Origin: Bacteroidia bacterium
Lineage (GTDB): Bacteria > Bacteroidota > Bacteroidia > J057
DNA: 64,000 bases
Assembly: GCA_041391665.1 (NCBI GenBank)
Contig: JAWKNO010000002.1
Span: 2,480,001 to 2,544,000 of the forward strand
Direction of reading: 5' to 3'
The notes under the pieces were generated by a model. It made no database searches and was not told where the DNA came from. It saw only the letters and a list, made by a program, of their open reading frames with translations. The position numbers and the translations under genes were made by a program. Shown piece by piece: positions 17,018-25,544 of the stretch (positions are counted from its first letter, which is position 1; every line of letters begins with the position of its first letter).

Positions 17018-17046
17018 AAAAAAAGAGGCTGTCCTTACAGACAGCC
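17018..17046 (-). terminator. Intrinsic terminator of the minus-strand small gene
   Basis: The stem GGCTGTC (17027-17033) and GACAGCC (17040-17046) has a 6-base loop. On the minus strand it is followed by seven U residues (A-run 17018-17024). It reads as the end of a minus-strand transcript that starts upstream of 17193. Confidence 0.65.
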
Positions 17047-17061
17047 CCAGCTAATTCGAAT

Positions 17062-17193
17062 TTACCCAATTTTAATATTATCGTGTATGAGTGTATTACG
17101 GACACTTGGGTGAATTATTGTTTTCCCGGAGGAAATCTTCCCGCTTTTCTTTCCGCTTTGCCAAACAACTCCGGTATCAGACAGATCAGGCAT
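17062..17193 (-). CDS. Candidate 43-residue small protein
   Basis: An ATG at 17193-17191 opens a 43-codon frame (MPDLSDTGVVWQSGKK to HDNIKIG) closed by TAA at 17064-17062. It is basic, with a GKKSGKISSGK stretch, and has no membrane segment. The main support is context: an intrinsic terminator that works only on the minus strand follows 16 bases after the stop, and no other minus-strand gene is there to need it. The region upstream is AT-rich with a direct repeat TTTATACAA, as expected for a promoter region. I do not recognise the peptide. It could also be a non-coding RNA. Confidence 0.4.
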   Translation of the reverse strand: MPDLSDTGVVWQSGKKSGKISSGKTIIHPSVRNTLIHDNIKIG

Positions 17194-17387
17194 AATATTT
17201 GCTTTAATATGTGTAAAGTTTTTACTGTGTAATATTATTTGTATAAATTGTATAAAAATCAGTTATAAATCTCTGCCGATTTGTGTTGAAGTGGTCTGAG
17301 TGGGCGTTTTGTGATGTAAGAAGTGCAGGGATTGTAATCGAATCATCAATAATATTACATGAATCAAATCTTTACCAACACCATTTT

Positions 17388-17864
17388 ATGAAAACGTGGA
17401 AAGAATTTAAACTGGCAGAGCCTACCCTTCAGCGCATTGAGCGCCGTTTTGCAAAGCTTCAGGTTTTTGAGAGAAGTTATTATAAACTAAACCCCGAGTC
17501 TTCCTGTATCGGTCCGGAAGACATGAAAGAAACCCGCGAGGTGATCCTCGATAGTATCCGGGCTGAAGCAGAAACCGTTGAGGGGAAAATTTATTACTGG
17601 TTATATCCGTTTTACTCCGGCAATTTTCTCCAGTTGGTAGCAGCATTGGGAAACTGCGGCATGATGGAAACTCAGAAGGATGACGCAGAATCCCGTAATG
17701 CGTTTTACAATTTTTTCCGGACTGTTCCGATTGAAGAAAGATTACAACTTGGCGAACGTCTCAATCATCCGGAGCTCACCCAACAGTCTATCCGGATTCA
17801 GGAAAAAATCCAGGCCAGGAAAGAATCTCTTCAAACCCATATCAACCGCTACCACGCCAATTAA
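17388..17864 (+). CDS. Hypothetical protein, helical
   Basis: A 158-residue soluble protein, mostly helical and highly charged (KTWKEFKLAEPTLQRIERRF at the start, IQEKIQARKESLQTHINRY at the end). No domain is recognised. ATG 17388 is preferred: the frame is open upstream to 17283, but that stretch looks non-coding and the ATG follows an AT-rich leader. The stop is 17 bases from the end of the convergent gene at 17882. No functional clue comes from the neighbours. Confidence 0.65.
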   Translation: MKTWKEFKLAEPTLQRIERRFAKLQVFERSYYKLNPESSCIGPEDMKETREVILDSIRAEAETVEGKIYYWLYPFYSGNFLQLVAALGNCGMMETQKDDAESRNAFYNFFRTVPIEERLQLGERLNHPELTQQSIRIQEKIQARKESLQTHINRYHAN

Positions 17865-17881
17865 GGCGAAAAAGGGCGTTT

Positions 17882-18271
17882 TTACATCAACGGTTCGAAT
17901 TTCATACAATCACCGGTTTTCCATTTTAGGCCGGTTACGGTAACGACGCCGTCTATTTTTTGGATTTCGGCATAAAAGTAAGCCAGCCCGTCACCGCCTG
18001 TGCGGGCATTGCGATACGTCACTTTTGCTTTGCCCCAAAGCCGTAACTGCGGTCCGACCTCCTGGTTTTTGGTGACGATCATCTCATTTTTGTAAAAAAA
18101 GGCACAATCGTTCAGGTCGCAATTTTTGGGTGGATATACCTTCTTGAGGTACTGAACCAACGCTTCATTTACTTTGGCTTTCACAATTTCGGTTTCCGAC
18201 TGCGCCGACACGCCGGGTGCAAGGAAGAACAAAAGGAAGAGGAAAAATACCCCTGAAACCATGCTTTTCAT
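17882..18271 (-). CDS. Small secreted hypothetical protein
   Basis: A 129-residue protein with a signal peptide (MKSMVSGVFFLFLLFFLAP, cut near GVSAQ), so a mature exported domain of about 105 residues. That domain has paired cysteines (CDLNDC) which may form a disulfide, and beta-rich segments (AKVTYRNA, LAYFYAEIQKIDG). No family is recognised. An AAGGAG Shine-Dalgarno sequence lies seven bases before the ATG, which is unusual for Bacteroidota and supports this start. It lies downstream of the symporter gene on the same strand with a 113-base gap, so it is probably transcribed separately. Confidence 0.7.
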   Translation of the reverse strand: MKSMVSGVFFLFLLFFLAPGVSAQSETEIVKAKVNEALVQYLKKVYPPKNCDLNDCAFFYKNEMIVTKNQEVGPQLRLWGKAKVTYRNARTGGDGLAYFYAEIQKIDGVVTVTGLKWKTGDCMKFEPLM

Positions 18272-18384
18272 AAGACTCCTTAATTAATTATCTATTGATG
18301 AATTAACTTTTCGAAGTCTGAAATTATTTTGCTGAAAAGGATACAAAATATTCAAAATCTTACATTCAGGGGTATTTTTCGCAT

Positions 18385-20169
18385 TTAATCTGCTTTAAGT
18401 TTTCCTCTGATACTGAAAAGGAAATATCCGCCCGCCACAGCAACTGCACCCAGCAGCAAGGCATTCAGATGATTGCCATACAACCAGGCCCCGGTAGCAA
18501 ACAACGTACAGTAAACGGCAATACAAGCGATAAACATACTGAGGATTTCGAGGGGAATCTGCCCGTTTTCTTTCTCTATATGTTCGCCTTCTTCTGCTGC
18601 TTTTTTGATTACAGCATCCCAGCCTGAGCCGCCGGGTCTGATGAGTTTATAGAATTTTCTCAGCGTCAGGTCATCTGTCAGCGGCGTAAACCAGGTAGCC
18701 ACTACCCATGTGAGCGTTGTGAGTATCGTGCCGATAACAAGTTTTTCCCAACTGAGCAACGGCAGAATATCCAGTTTGTCGTGAACAAAGGTGAAATAAC
18801 CCGCAATAATCAGCGAAGACACCATCGCCACGATTTCTGTATAGGCATTGATGCGCCACCAAAACCATCTGAGGATAAAAATCAATCCCGTACCCGATCC
18901 CAACAGTAAAAGCAATGAAAAGGCCTGATTGGCGTCAGTCAGCATGAGCCCCAGTCCCATACCCAGCACAGTTGTAAGTACAGAAAAGAATCTTCCCGCC
19001 CATACGAGTTCCTGCTGTGAAGCTTCGGGTTTAAGAAACCGCTGATAAAAATCGTTGACCAGGTAAGAAGCCCCAAGATTGAGCTGTGTAGAGATCGTGG
19101 ACATAAAAGCTGCAATCAGTGAAGCCGAAACCAGCCCCAGAAGCCCAGCCGGTAAAAGGGTAAGCATAGCGGGATACGCTACGTCATGGCCGAGTTTGTC
19201 TGCTGAAAGGTTGGGGAATGCTTTCTGTATATCAGCGACTTCCGGGAAAATAATCAGCGATCCGAGTGCAATTAATATCCACGGCCACGGACGAAGGGCA
19301 TAATGGGCTACGTTGAAAAAGAATGTTGCCCCAATGGCGTGTTTTTCATTTTTGGCAGAAAACATCCGCTGTGCGATATACCCGCCACCACCGGGTTCGG
19401 ATCCCGGGTAATACGAAGCCCACCACTGCACCGCAAGAGGAATCAATAATACGGGCACCCAGGAAGCCGTATTGTGAAAATCGGGAAGAAGATTCAGTTT
19501 GCCCGATACATTGGGGTGGGAGAGGAGTGCGGTAAGCCCACCGATTTCTTCCATATTTACCAGATAAATCGCTCCCCAGATCGAGCCGATCATCGCCATG
19601 GTAAATTGTACAAAATCAGTGATAATTACTGCTTTTAACCCTCCGATGGTACTATATATCAGGGTGATAGAACCCGCAATCAGCAAAGTCATCCAGCCGG
19701 GGATGCCCAGCATGATTTCCCCAAATTTGATTGCGGCCAATGATACCGAGCCCATGACCATGACATTAAATACCAGTCCCAGATAGAGGGCTCTGAACCC
19801 ACGGAGGAAGGTCGCCGGTTTACCGCTATACCTCAATTCATAAAACTCCACATCTGTGAGTACTTCTGATCTGCGCCAGAGTTTGGCATACACAAATACC
19901 GTCATCATACCCGTCAGCAAAAATGCCCACCATCCCCAGTTTCCCGCCACGCCATCGGTACGAACCAATCCGGTAACCAGATTGGGGGTATCTGTAGAAA
20001 AAGTAGTTGCCACCATGGACACACCGAGCAGCCACCAGGGCATATTTCGACCAGAAAGAAAGAAATCTGAAACACTTTCTCCTGCCTGACGCGAAACCCA
20101 AAGGCCCACCACCAGAGAAATAATAAAAAAGGCAACAATTATGCCCCAATCAATACCGGATAAAATCAT
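18385..20169 (-). CDS. Sodium:solute symporter (SSS) family transporter
   Basis: A 594-residue inner-membrane transporter with about 14 helices. The SSS hallmarks are present: DFFLSGRNMPWWLLGVSM (residues 35-52), TTFSTDTPNLVTG just after, GGLKAVIITDFVQF (TM5-6) and the sodium-site helix FMSTISTQLNLGASYLVND. Members import sugars, amino acids or sialic acid with Na+. The substrate cannot be read here; the overall pattern is closest to sugar and inositol carriers. It is divergent from the cytidylyltransferase-GHMP kinase gene (119 bases between), which hints at sugar uptake, but that is inference. Confidence 0.9.
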   Translation of the reverse strand: MILSGIDWGIIVAFFIISLVVGLWVSRQAGESVSDFFLSGRNMPWWLLGVSMVATTFSTDTPNLVTGLVRTDGVAGNWGWWAFLLTGMMTVFVYAKLWRRSEVLTDVEFYELRYSGKPATFLRGFRALYLGLVFNVMVMGSVSLAAIKFGEIMLGIPGWMTLLIAGSITLIYSTIGGLKAVIITDFVQFTMAMIGSIWGAIYLVNMEEIGGLTALLSHPNVSGKLNLLPDFHNTASWVPVLLIPLAVQWWASYYPGSEPGGGGYIAQRMFSAKNEKHAIGATFFFNVAHYALRPWPWILIALGSLIIFPEVADIQKAFPNLSADKLGHDVAYPAMLTLLPAGLLGLVSASLIAAFMSTISTQLNLGASYLVNDFYQRFLKPEASQQELVWAGRFFSVLTTVLGMGLGLMLTDANQAFSLLLLLGSGTGLIFILRWFWWRINAYTEIVAMVSSLIIAGYFTFVHDKLDILPLLSWEKLVIGTILTTLTWVVATWFTPLTDDLTLRKFYKLIRPGGSGWDAVIKKAAEEGEHIEKENGQIPLEILSMFIACIAVYCTLFATGAWLYGNHLNALLLGAVAVAGGYFLFSIRGKLKAD

Positions 20170-20260
20170 GTGTAGTAGGAATTAATGGTCCGATTTTAGT
20201 AGATAGGTTTTTCGAAGTATCGTAAATTCTGCCTAAAATAGAGAATAATCACAAAAAAAC

Positions 20261-20268
20261 TATCTTTG
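20261..20268 (+). promoter_or_regulatory. Promoter -7 element of the cytidylyltransferase-kinase gene
   Basis: TATCTTTG matches the Bacteroidota -7 element TAnnTTTG and lies 21 bases before the ATG at 20289. The -33 region has no clear TTG, so the promoter may be weak or activator-dependent. Confidence 0.45.
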
Positions 20269-20288
20269 TTTCTCAATGAATTCCCTGT

Positions 20289-21434
20289 ATGAAAAAAGTT
20301 TTTGTAACCGGTTGTTTTGACATGCTCCACAGTGGTCACGTTGCATTTCTTCAGGAAGCGGCACAACATGGCGATCTCTATGTAGGGATTGGCGGTGATG
20401 AGAATGTGAAACATCTTAAGGGCCGTTACCCTGTCAATACAGAAGAGGAAAGGAAATATATGATTGATGCGCTGCGCTGTGTGAAGCAGTGTACGGTCAA
20501 TAAAGGTTGGGGAATCATTGATTTTGAAGAAGAGCTTGTTCAGATTCGTCCCGATATTTTTGTTGTAAATGAAGATGGTAATTCGCCCCGGAAGGCAGAA
20601 GTTGTAAAAAAACGGGGCATCGAATATGTTGTACTCAAACGCATTCCTCACGGCGATCTGCCCACCCGCTCCACTACTTCGCTCCGCTCAGTATGTACCA
20701 TTCCCTTCCGGATTGACCTGGCTGGCGGCTGGCTCGACCAACCTTACGTTTCCCAATTTCATCCCGGCCCGGTACTGACCATTTCCATCGAACCTACCGT
20801 TGACTTCAACGAGCGCAGCGGTATGGCATCCAGCACCCGCAGAAGAGCGATAGAATTGTGGAAAACGGAAATACCCTCCGGGGACCGGGAACAGTTGGCC
20901 CGTATTCTGTTTAGTTATGAAAATCCTCCCGGAACCAAAATCGTCGCCGGATCCCAGGATTCATTGGGCATTGTTTTGCCTGGCCTCAATAAGCTGGATT
21001 ACGACAATAATTACTGGCCGCATAAGATCACTTCCATCCACGACGAAAGTGTGCTGGAGTTTATCGAAAACCATTTGTCTCTGATCCCGCTTGACCCCAG
21101 GGAAATGGATTACGATGTGCTGGAAAATACCTGTATATCTACCGAAGGAGCCAAAGCGCTGGCTGATGCGACAGAAGTCTGCTGGGAAGCCCTCCGGCAA
21201 AAAGATCTCTATAAGTTTGGGGAATCTTTCCGCCGCTCATTTGAAGGGCAGATTGCGATGTTTCCCAATATGGTCGATGACTCAATTCTCCAGATCATCG
21301 ACCAGTACAGCAGCCATGCCCTGGGATGGAAACTCTCCGGGGCCGGTGGCGGTGGCTATTTGATTTTGGTTACCGAAAAACCGCTCGAAGGTTCCATGCA
21401 GGTGCGTATTCGTCGCAAAGATGGCGCTTTCTAA
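20289..21434 (+). CDS. Cytidylyltransferase-like / GHMP kinase fusion protein
   Basis: A 381-residue protein with two catalytic modules. Residues 1-125 are a nucleotidyltransferase of the HxGH superfamily: GCFDMLHSGH holds the motif at 14-17, and LPTRSTTSLR corresponds to the family's C-terminal signature. Residues 135-381 form a GHMP sugar kinase: RIDLAGGWLDQP is motif 1, SGMASSTRRRA stands where the ATP-binding GLGSSSA loop is expected (weakened), AGSQDSLGIVLPG resembles the fucokinase and heptose kinase motif, and KLSGAGGGGYLIL is motif 3. A kinase joined to a nucleotidyltransferase could make a nucleotide sugar in two steps, as in FKP or HldE, but the substrate is unknown. Confidence 0.85.
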   Translation: MKKVFVTGCFDMLHSGHVAFLQEAAQHGDLYVGIGGDENVKHLKGRYPVNTEEERKYMIDALRCVKQCTVNKGWGIIDFEEELVQIRPDIFVVNEDGNSPRKAEVVKKRGIEYVVLKRIPHGDLPTRSTTSLRSVCTIPFRIDLAGGWLDQPYVSQFHPGPVLTISIEPTVDFNERSGMASSTRRRAIELWKTEIPSGDREQLARILFSYENPPGTKIVAGSQDSLGIVLPGLNKLDYDNNYWPHKITSIHDESVLEFIENHLSLIPLDPREMDYDVLENTCISTEGAKALADATEVCWEALRQKDLYKFGESFRRSFEGQIAMFPNMVDDSILQIIDQYSSHALGWKLSGAGGGGYLILVTEKPLEGSMQVRIRRKDGAF

Positions 21435-21471
21435 AAAAAAACAGGCAGAGAGCCTGAAGCGCTCTGCCTTT
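21433..21471. terminator. Bidirectional terminator between convergent genes
   Basis: The stem AGGCAGAG (21443-21450) and CTCTGCCT (21462-21469) is flanked by nine A residues on the left and a short T-run on the right. It serves the fusion gene on the plus strand and, more strongly, the DUF1501 gene on the minus strand. Confidence 0.7.
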
Positions 21472-21512
21472 GCATATCCATCAACAGTCGGTAATTGGAA
21501 TTGAGAAAATCT

Positions 21513-23270
21513 TTATCGCTGAACAACGATTTTTTTAGAACCTAGTCGCCGGGTGCCAAATGCACTATTCTTATTGGCAACCATGTTTACGATATATGTG
21601 CCAGGGATCAGGGAAGACATGTCCAGGGTATCCGAATTTTCACCAGAAAATAAACGCACCTCTTTTTCCATAACCAGTTTGCCCGAAGTGGTGTAAACGG
21701 AAATCGTAGCTGGCTGCATCATATCTGATTTTATTGAAAAATTTACGATATCAGTCGCCGGATTGGGCCAGACTTTAAACTGGAACCGACTGACCAGATC
21801 GCGGTCAAGGGAGGTCGGCGGTGGAGGCTGGATGTCGGGGGTCGGATCACAGGTGATATCTGCAACAAAATTGACTACATTCCCGAAATCATCGATATAA
21901 CTATCATTGACAAGATCAATTTTTTTATTGCTCCAGTCATAAAACTCCACGGTGTCAAGCGTGCCGTAATTGGCACCAAACCAGTCTTGTAGAATCGTAG
22001 CAAAAACCTGCCGGTAGTCGTGTTGGTAGCTGGTAAAATTGTTGTTTTGCAGATTGCTGAGGTTAGGATTGGTACCTGTGATACCAGGCTTAATGCCTTT
22101 GCCTACGATAAGCATAGGCGCTGAAGTTCCATGGTCGGTGCCGTAGGTTCCATTTTCTGCTACCTGGCGGCCAAATTCGGAGAAAGTAACGGTCATTACC
22201 CGGTCTTCGATTCCCATTCCTTTAAGGTCTTCGTGGAATGCGCGAATAGCTTCGGAAAGGTGATACAACAAAGCGCCATGTGAGCCATAGGAAGGTTTTC
22301 CTGCAATCGCCTGCCCTTCGTGGGTGTCAAATCCCCCCATCCGGACGAGGAAAATCTTGGTTTTACAGCCTGCACTCAGCAGACGCGCGACAGTTTTCAG
22401 TTGTGGCGACAGCGGGTTGTTGTAGTTGTTGGTTGTCCAGGTGTGATACGTTTCGGGATATACCACGCCAGGCGTATTGGAGCCATTGTCATAGAGGGTT
22501 GAAAGGCGCTGTGCATAAACGTTCGTGCTGCGCTCCATTTCTACGAGAAACCGCAATTCATCGCCATAATCAGACGCGGGAAAATTGGCGGGCAGCACGC
22601 CACCCACGCCGGTGAGCTGGTTGTAAAAACCGTTGGGATCGTTGCTAAGGGTCAGGCCTGTGGGAATTCCCATCGCGCGATGGAAACCCAGCGAAATAAT
22701 ATGACTGCCAAATTCGAGACCCAGCGGGTCAGGCATATCCATATTGGGGTAGGCCGCCGGGTAGTTGGGAAAACGATGGTCAAGATAACGACCCCACCAG
22801 CCCGAATCGGGGTTTTCCGGAATCGTGTCTCCATCTTTACCCGTGAGCCAGATATCCGTTCCGCGGAAGTGGGAGCCATTGTTGTTGGTATAGGATACAT
22901 CCATGACCCAGTTTACTTTCCCCTGGTCATAAAGATCTTTGATCCCTACCAGATCGGGATGGAGTCCAACCTGATTTTGTATCGGTAGGTTTGAATCCAT
23001 GTTGATATATTTTCTGACTCCTGTATCCTCAATCCCGATCAAAGGACGGAGGTTTTTATAAGTGCTGTACTGATCCAGTGGCACGAGCGTATTCAGCCCG
23101 TCGTTGCCTCCGTGGAGCTGTACCAGTACAAGCACCCGGTCATTGATCTCTTCACAGGTAAAAGAACTCAGCATCAGGTTGCGGGCCATAGCCCTTACCG
23201 GAATACCATTTAACGCTAAAGGCGCGAGAGCAAGTGGTAACGTACCTTTAAGAAAATCGCGTCGCTTCAT
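21513..23270 (-). CDS. DUF1501 protein with T9SS type A sorting domain
   Basis: A 585-residue exported protein. The N-terminus MKRRDFLKGTLPLALAPLAL resembles a twin-arginine-like signal. The DUF1501 domain (residues 40-450) belongs to the alkaline-phosphatase/sulfatase-like superfamily, with VQLHGGNDGLNTLVPL, MGGFDTHEGQ, TFSEFGRQVAENGTYGTDHG and other metal-site motifs. The last 85 residues are a Por-secretion tail (KVWPNPATDIVNFSI, PGTYIVNMV), so export is by T9SS. It follows the DUF1800 gene on the same strand; these two families are nearly always paired and may act together outside the cell on an unknown substrate. Confidence 0.92.
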   Translation of the reverse strand: MKRRDFLKGTLPLALAPLALNGIPVRAMARNLMLSSFTCEEINDRVLVLVQLHGGNDGLNTLVPLDQYSTYKNLRPLIGIEDTGVRKYINMDSNLPIQNQVGLHPDLVGIKDLYDQGKVNWVMDVSYTNNNGSHFRGTDIWLTGKDGDTIPENPDSGWWGRYLDHRFPNYPAAYPNMDMPDPLGLEFGSHIISLGFHRAMGIPTGLTLSNDPNGFYNQLTGVGGVLPANFPASDYGDELRFLVEMERSTNVYAQRLSTLYDNGSNTPGVVYPETYHTWTTNNYNNPLSPQLKTVARLLSAGCKTKIFLVRMGGFDTHEGQAIAGKPSYGSHGALLYHLSEAIRAFHEDLKGMGIEDRVMTVTFSEFGRQVAENGTYGTDHGTSAPMLIVGKGIKPGITGTNPNLSNLQNNNFTSYQHDYRQVFATILQDWFGANYGTLDTVEFYDWSNKKIDLVNDSYIDDFGNVVNFVADITCDPTPDIQPPPPTSLDRDLVSRFQFKVWPNPATDIVNFSIKSDMMQPATISVYTTSGKLVMEKEVRLFSGENSDTLDMSSLIPGTYIVNMVANKNSAFGTRRLGSKKIVVQR

Positions 23271-23360
23271 ATTTGTTGATTGCTGTATTGTAAAGAATAA
23301 TATATGATCCCCGGTGGCTGAGGCTCCCCTTTATGGGACCTTTGGCTAGAAGCCGCCGGG

Positions 23361-23394
23361 AAAATCGCTGGCTTCGAAAGCAGCCGCCGATTTT
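23361..23394. promoter_or_regulatory. Hairpin between the DUF1800 and DUF1501 genes
   Basis: AAAATCG (23361-23367) pairs with CGATTTT (23388-23394) around an imperfect GC-rich inner stem, with a second imperfect stem (CCCGGTGGCT and AGCCGCCGGG) nearby at about 23310-23360. Lying in the 125-base intercistronic space, it may be an RNA processing site or partial attenuator; the U-tract is weak. Confidence 0.4.
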
Positions 23395-23395
23395 T

Positions 23396-25060
23396 CTATC
23401 CCAGCTGATATTCCGGTGATTGCAGAATGGCACGGATGAGTTTTTTGATCTGGGGTTTGACATTTACATCATCACCCAATGCGAGATAATTGTCCCACTC
23501 AAACATCCAGTTGAGTTCGGTCAGATTGTCAAGCAGAATGTCGTGAAGAAAATAATCAAACCGGACCTGATCCAGCGGTTCTGGCAGCAGGTATTCGACC
23601 AACTCAGTCACCAGATGATGAGCGATTCGCGCACCGGGATGCGGGCCAGGAGTTCCCTGCGGGTCATTTCCCTGAAAATCGGTGATCATTGCCGGATCAT
23701 TGACAAAGGCCATTACATCAAACTGCATCAGGGGCGTTCCGTCAATATGCTCGTCCACGATTGCGTACCGCGCCGGGATCGATTTTGCACTGAACCACAA
23801 CCGGTTGTACTCCGGTGCCTGATAGACGGGCTGATAACCCGCGACTTCCGGTGGCTCAAACAGATCAAAACATGCTTCGGACATGGGTTTTTGCATGCCC
23901 CACCGGTAGAAATTGACATAAGCTTCAAAAGGATCTATGGCAGGGTCGGGCGGGGTAAGTTGAAAATAACGGATCATCCCTACCTGCAATTCCATCGGAG
24001 ACTTGATGAGCGAACCAACGGTTTCATCGTCAGAAGCCGAATCATCACCGTCGTAAAAATGTTCACTTTTCAGCAATACACGGAGTGTTTCTGCAATATT
24101 ATAGTCGCTGTTTTGAAAAATGGTTGCCAGAGGTTGAATAATATCATCTTCCACTTCCTGTGAGATCTTGTACCGTACAAAAAACCGGTAAAGTCTCCGG
24201 CAGATATAGGCAGCCGTAGCATCCTGATCGAAGATCATTTCGACAAAGTCGGATACTTCATCCAGCATCCCCTGTGCAGAGGTGCGACCCGTGATAATCG
24301 TATTGTTGAATGCGTGGGAAAATACCTTATCGGTTTCGTCGTGTTTACTGGGATCGGGTTTGGCCTGTGGAAAACCGGTCTCAGGATCATGGTAGAGCGG
24401 ATCGGCCCAGTCGGTATTCTCCCTGAATCCGGTCATAAGCCTTGCCGCTTCTGTTACATCCTGTTCGGTAAAAGTGGTATAATCATTGGGGCCCGCGGAG
24501 GGACCTTTCCCAATGGTGAATAACTCCAGAAATTCGCGGACAAAGTTTTCATTGGGATTTCCCTTAAAACTTTCGCTGATGTCGAGAAAGTCGCCCATAC
24601 CATTGTCGAGACAGATTTTCTTCGCGAGATCTTTATAACTTCCGTTGGCATAATACATAAACAGCCGGAGGGTATAATAGTGATTTTCGCTGTACTGAAC
24701 TTTTTCAATGCTGGTTGTAAAGCTGGTATGCAGGAAAAAGAGGATTTTGTGGGCTAAAGTCAATGAAACCGCCGGATCGAATAGCTGATGCAGCCACCAG
24801 GAATTAACAATATACTTTAACTCATTGCTGGGTGAATTTGCCGGTGTTCTGCCCGTAACTACCCAGGTAGCCCCTGACTGCGGATCGACTGGTGGCAGGG
24901 GAGGAGGAGGAAAATTGAGCAGCAGATCAACTGCTTCATCGGCATTTCGGGTTGCAAAATCATCTATTTCTGCACGTGTAGGGCCAAATGTGGCTCTTCG
25001 AAGCAAGTGTGCGGCCAGACGTTTGCCCAGCAGGCCGGATCTGGGAGAGAGTGATGCCAT
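23396..25060 (-). CDS. DUF1800 domain-containing protein
   Basis: A 554-residue protein of the DUF1800 family, starting at ATG 25060 (MASLSPRSGLLGKRLAAHLL). An in-frame ATG at 25111 would prepend 17 residues unlike the family. Typical motifs are HLLRRATFGPTRAEIDDF, WWLHQLFDPAVSLTLAHKILFFLHTSFTT, NENFVREFLELFTIGKG and EAARLMTGFR. The catalytic role is not established. No cleavable signal peptide is obvious, which is odd beside its exported DUF1501 partner. It is first in a two-gene operon with that gene. Confidence 0.9.
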   Translation of the reverse strand: MASLSPRSGLLGKRLAAHLLRRATFGPTRAEIDDFATRNADEAVDLLLNFPPPPLPPVDPQSGATWVVTGRTPANSPSNELKYIVNSWWLHQLFDPAVSLTLAHKILFFLHTSFTTSIEKVQYSENHYYTLRLFMYYANGSYKDLAKKICLDNGMGDFLDISESFKGNPNENFVREFLELFTIGKGPSAGPNDYTTFTEQDVTEAARLMTGFRENTDWADPLYHDPETGFPQAKPDPSKHDETDKVFSHAFNNTIITGRTSAQGMLDEVSDFVEMIFDQDATAAYICRRLYRFFVRYKISQEVEDDIIQPLATIFQNSDYNIAETLRVLLKSEHFYDGDDSASDDETVGSLIKSPMELQVGMIRYFQLTPPDPAIDPFEAYVNFYRWGMQKPMSEACFDLFEPPEVAGYQPVYQAPEYNRLWFSAKSIPARYAIVDEHIDGTPLMQFDVMAFVNDPAMITDFQGNDPQGTPGPHPGARIAHHLVTELVEYLLPEPLDQVRFDYFLHDILLDNLTELNWMFEWDNYLALGDDVNVKPQIKKLIRAILQSPEYQLG

Positions 25061-25544
25061 AGCGTTATATATGGTTGAACAAATACATATGTAAATGACC
25101 CGTTCCTTCAAAAAGGACGAATGATCATATTTGCCTCAAGTATCGCTCCTGGCTGTATGACCCACGGGTCATATTGCTACAAAAAATAAAAAGTTTACCC
25201 CATGAAAATTGCCTGAGATTGGCAATTGTTTGTAGTGTAAAGATAGGACTGTAAGTGGACTATTCAAGCGCAGATTTCGTCTATCCATGTTATGAATTCG
25301 ACCAAAAAGTTATATTTTTTTACAAAAGACCTGACCGCTCGCCGGGAAAATGCCGGAAAAGGGGTTTGTTCCTGAATGGTCAATGTAATATTTCGGGTGT
25401 AAAGAGACTAAATACCCACGCGATTATCCTCATTTTAGCCTTCGGATTCAGGGGTTATACAGGCTATACGATACATTCTGGCAAATTTTCAATTCCACAT
25501 AACCTGTTGTTTTCTCATTTAAGAATGTCTTCTCTGAAAAAATT
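25061..25544. other. Divergent intergenic region, no gene seen
   Basis: These 484 bases separate the DUF1800 gene (minus) from the PKD protein gene (plus). The stretch is AT-rich, and I see no tRNA, strong hairpin or convincing promoter match. A 108-codon frame across its 3' part overlaps the next gene's start and has no protein character. It probably holds two divergent promoters with degenerate elements. Confidence 0.5.
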
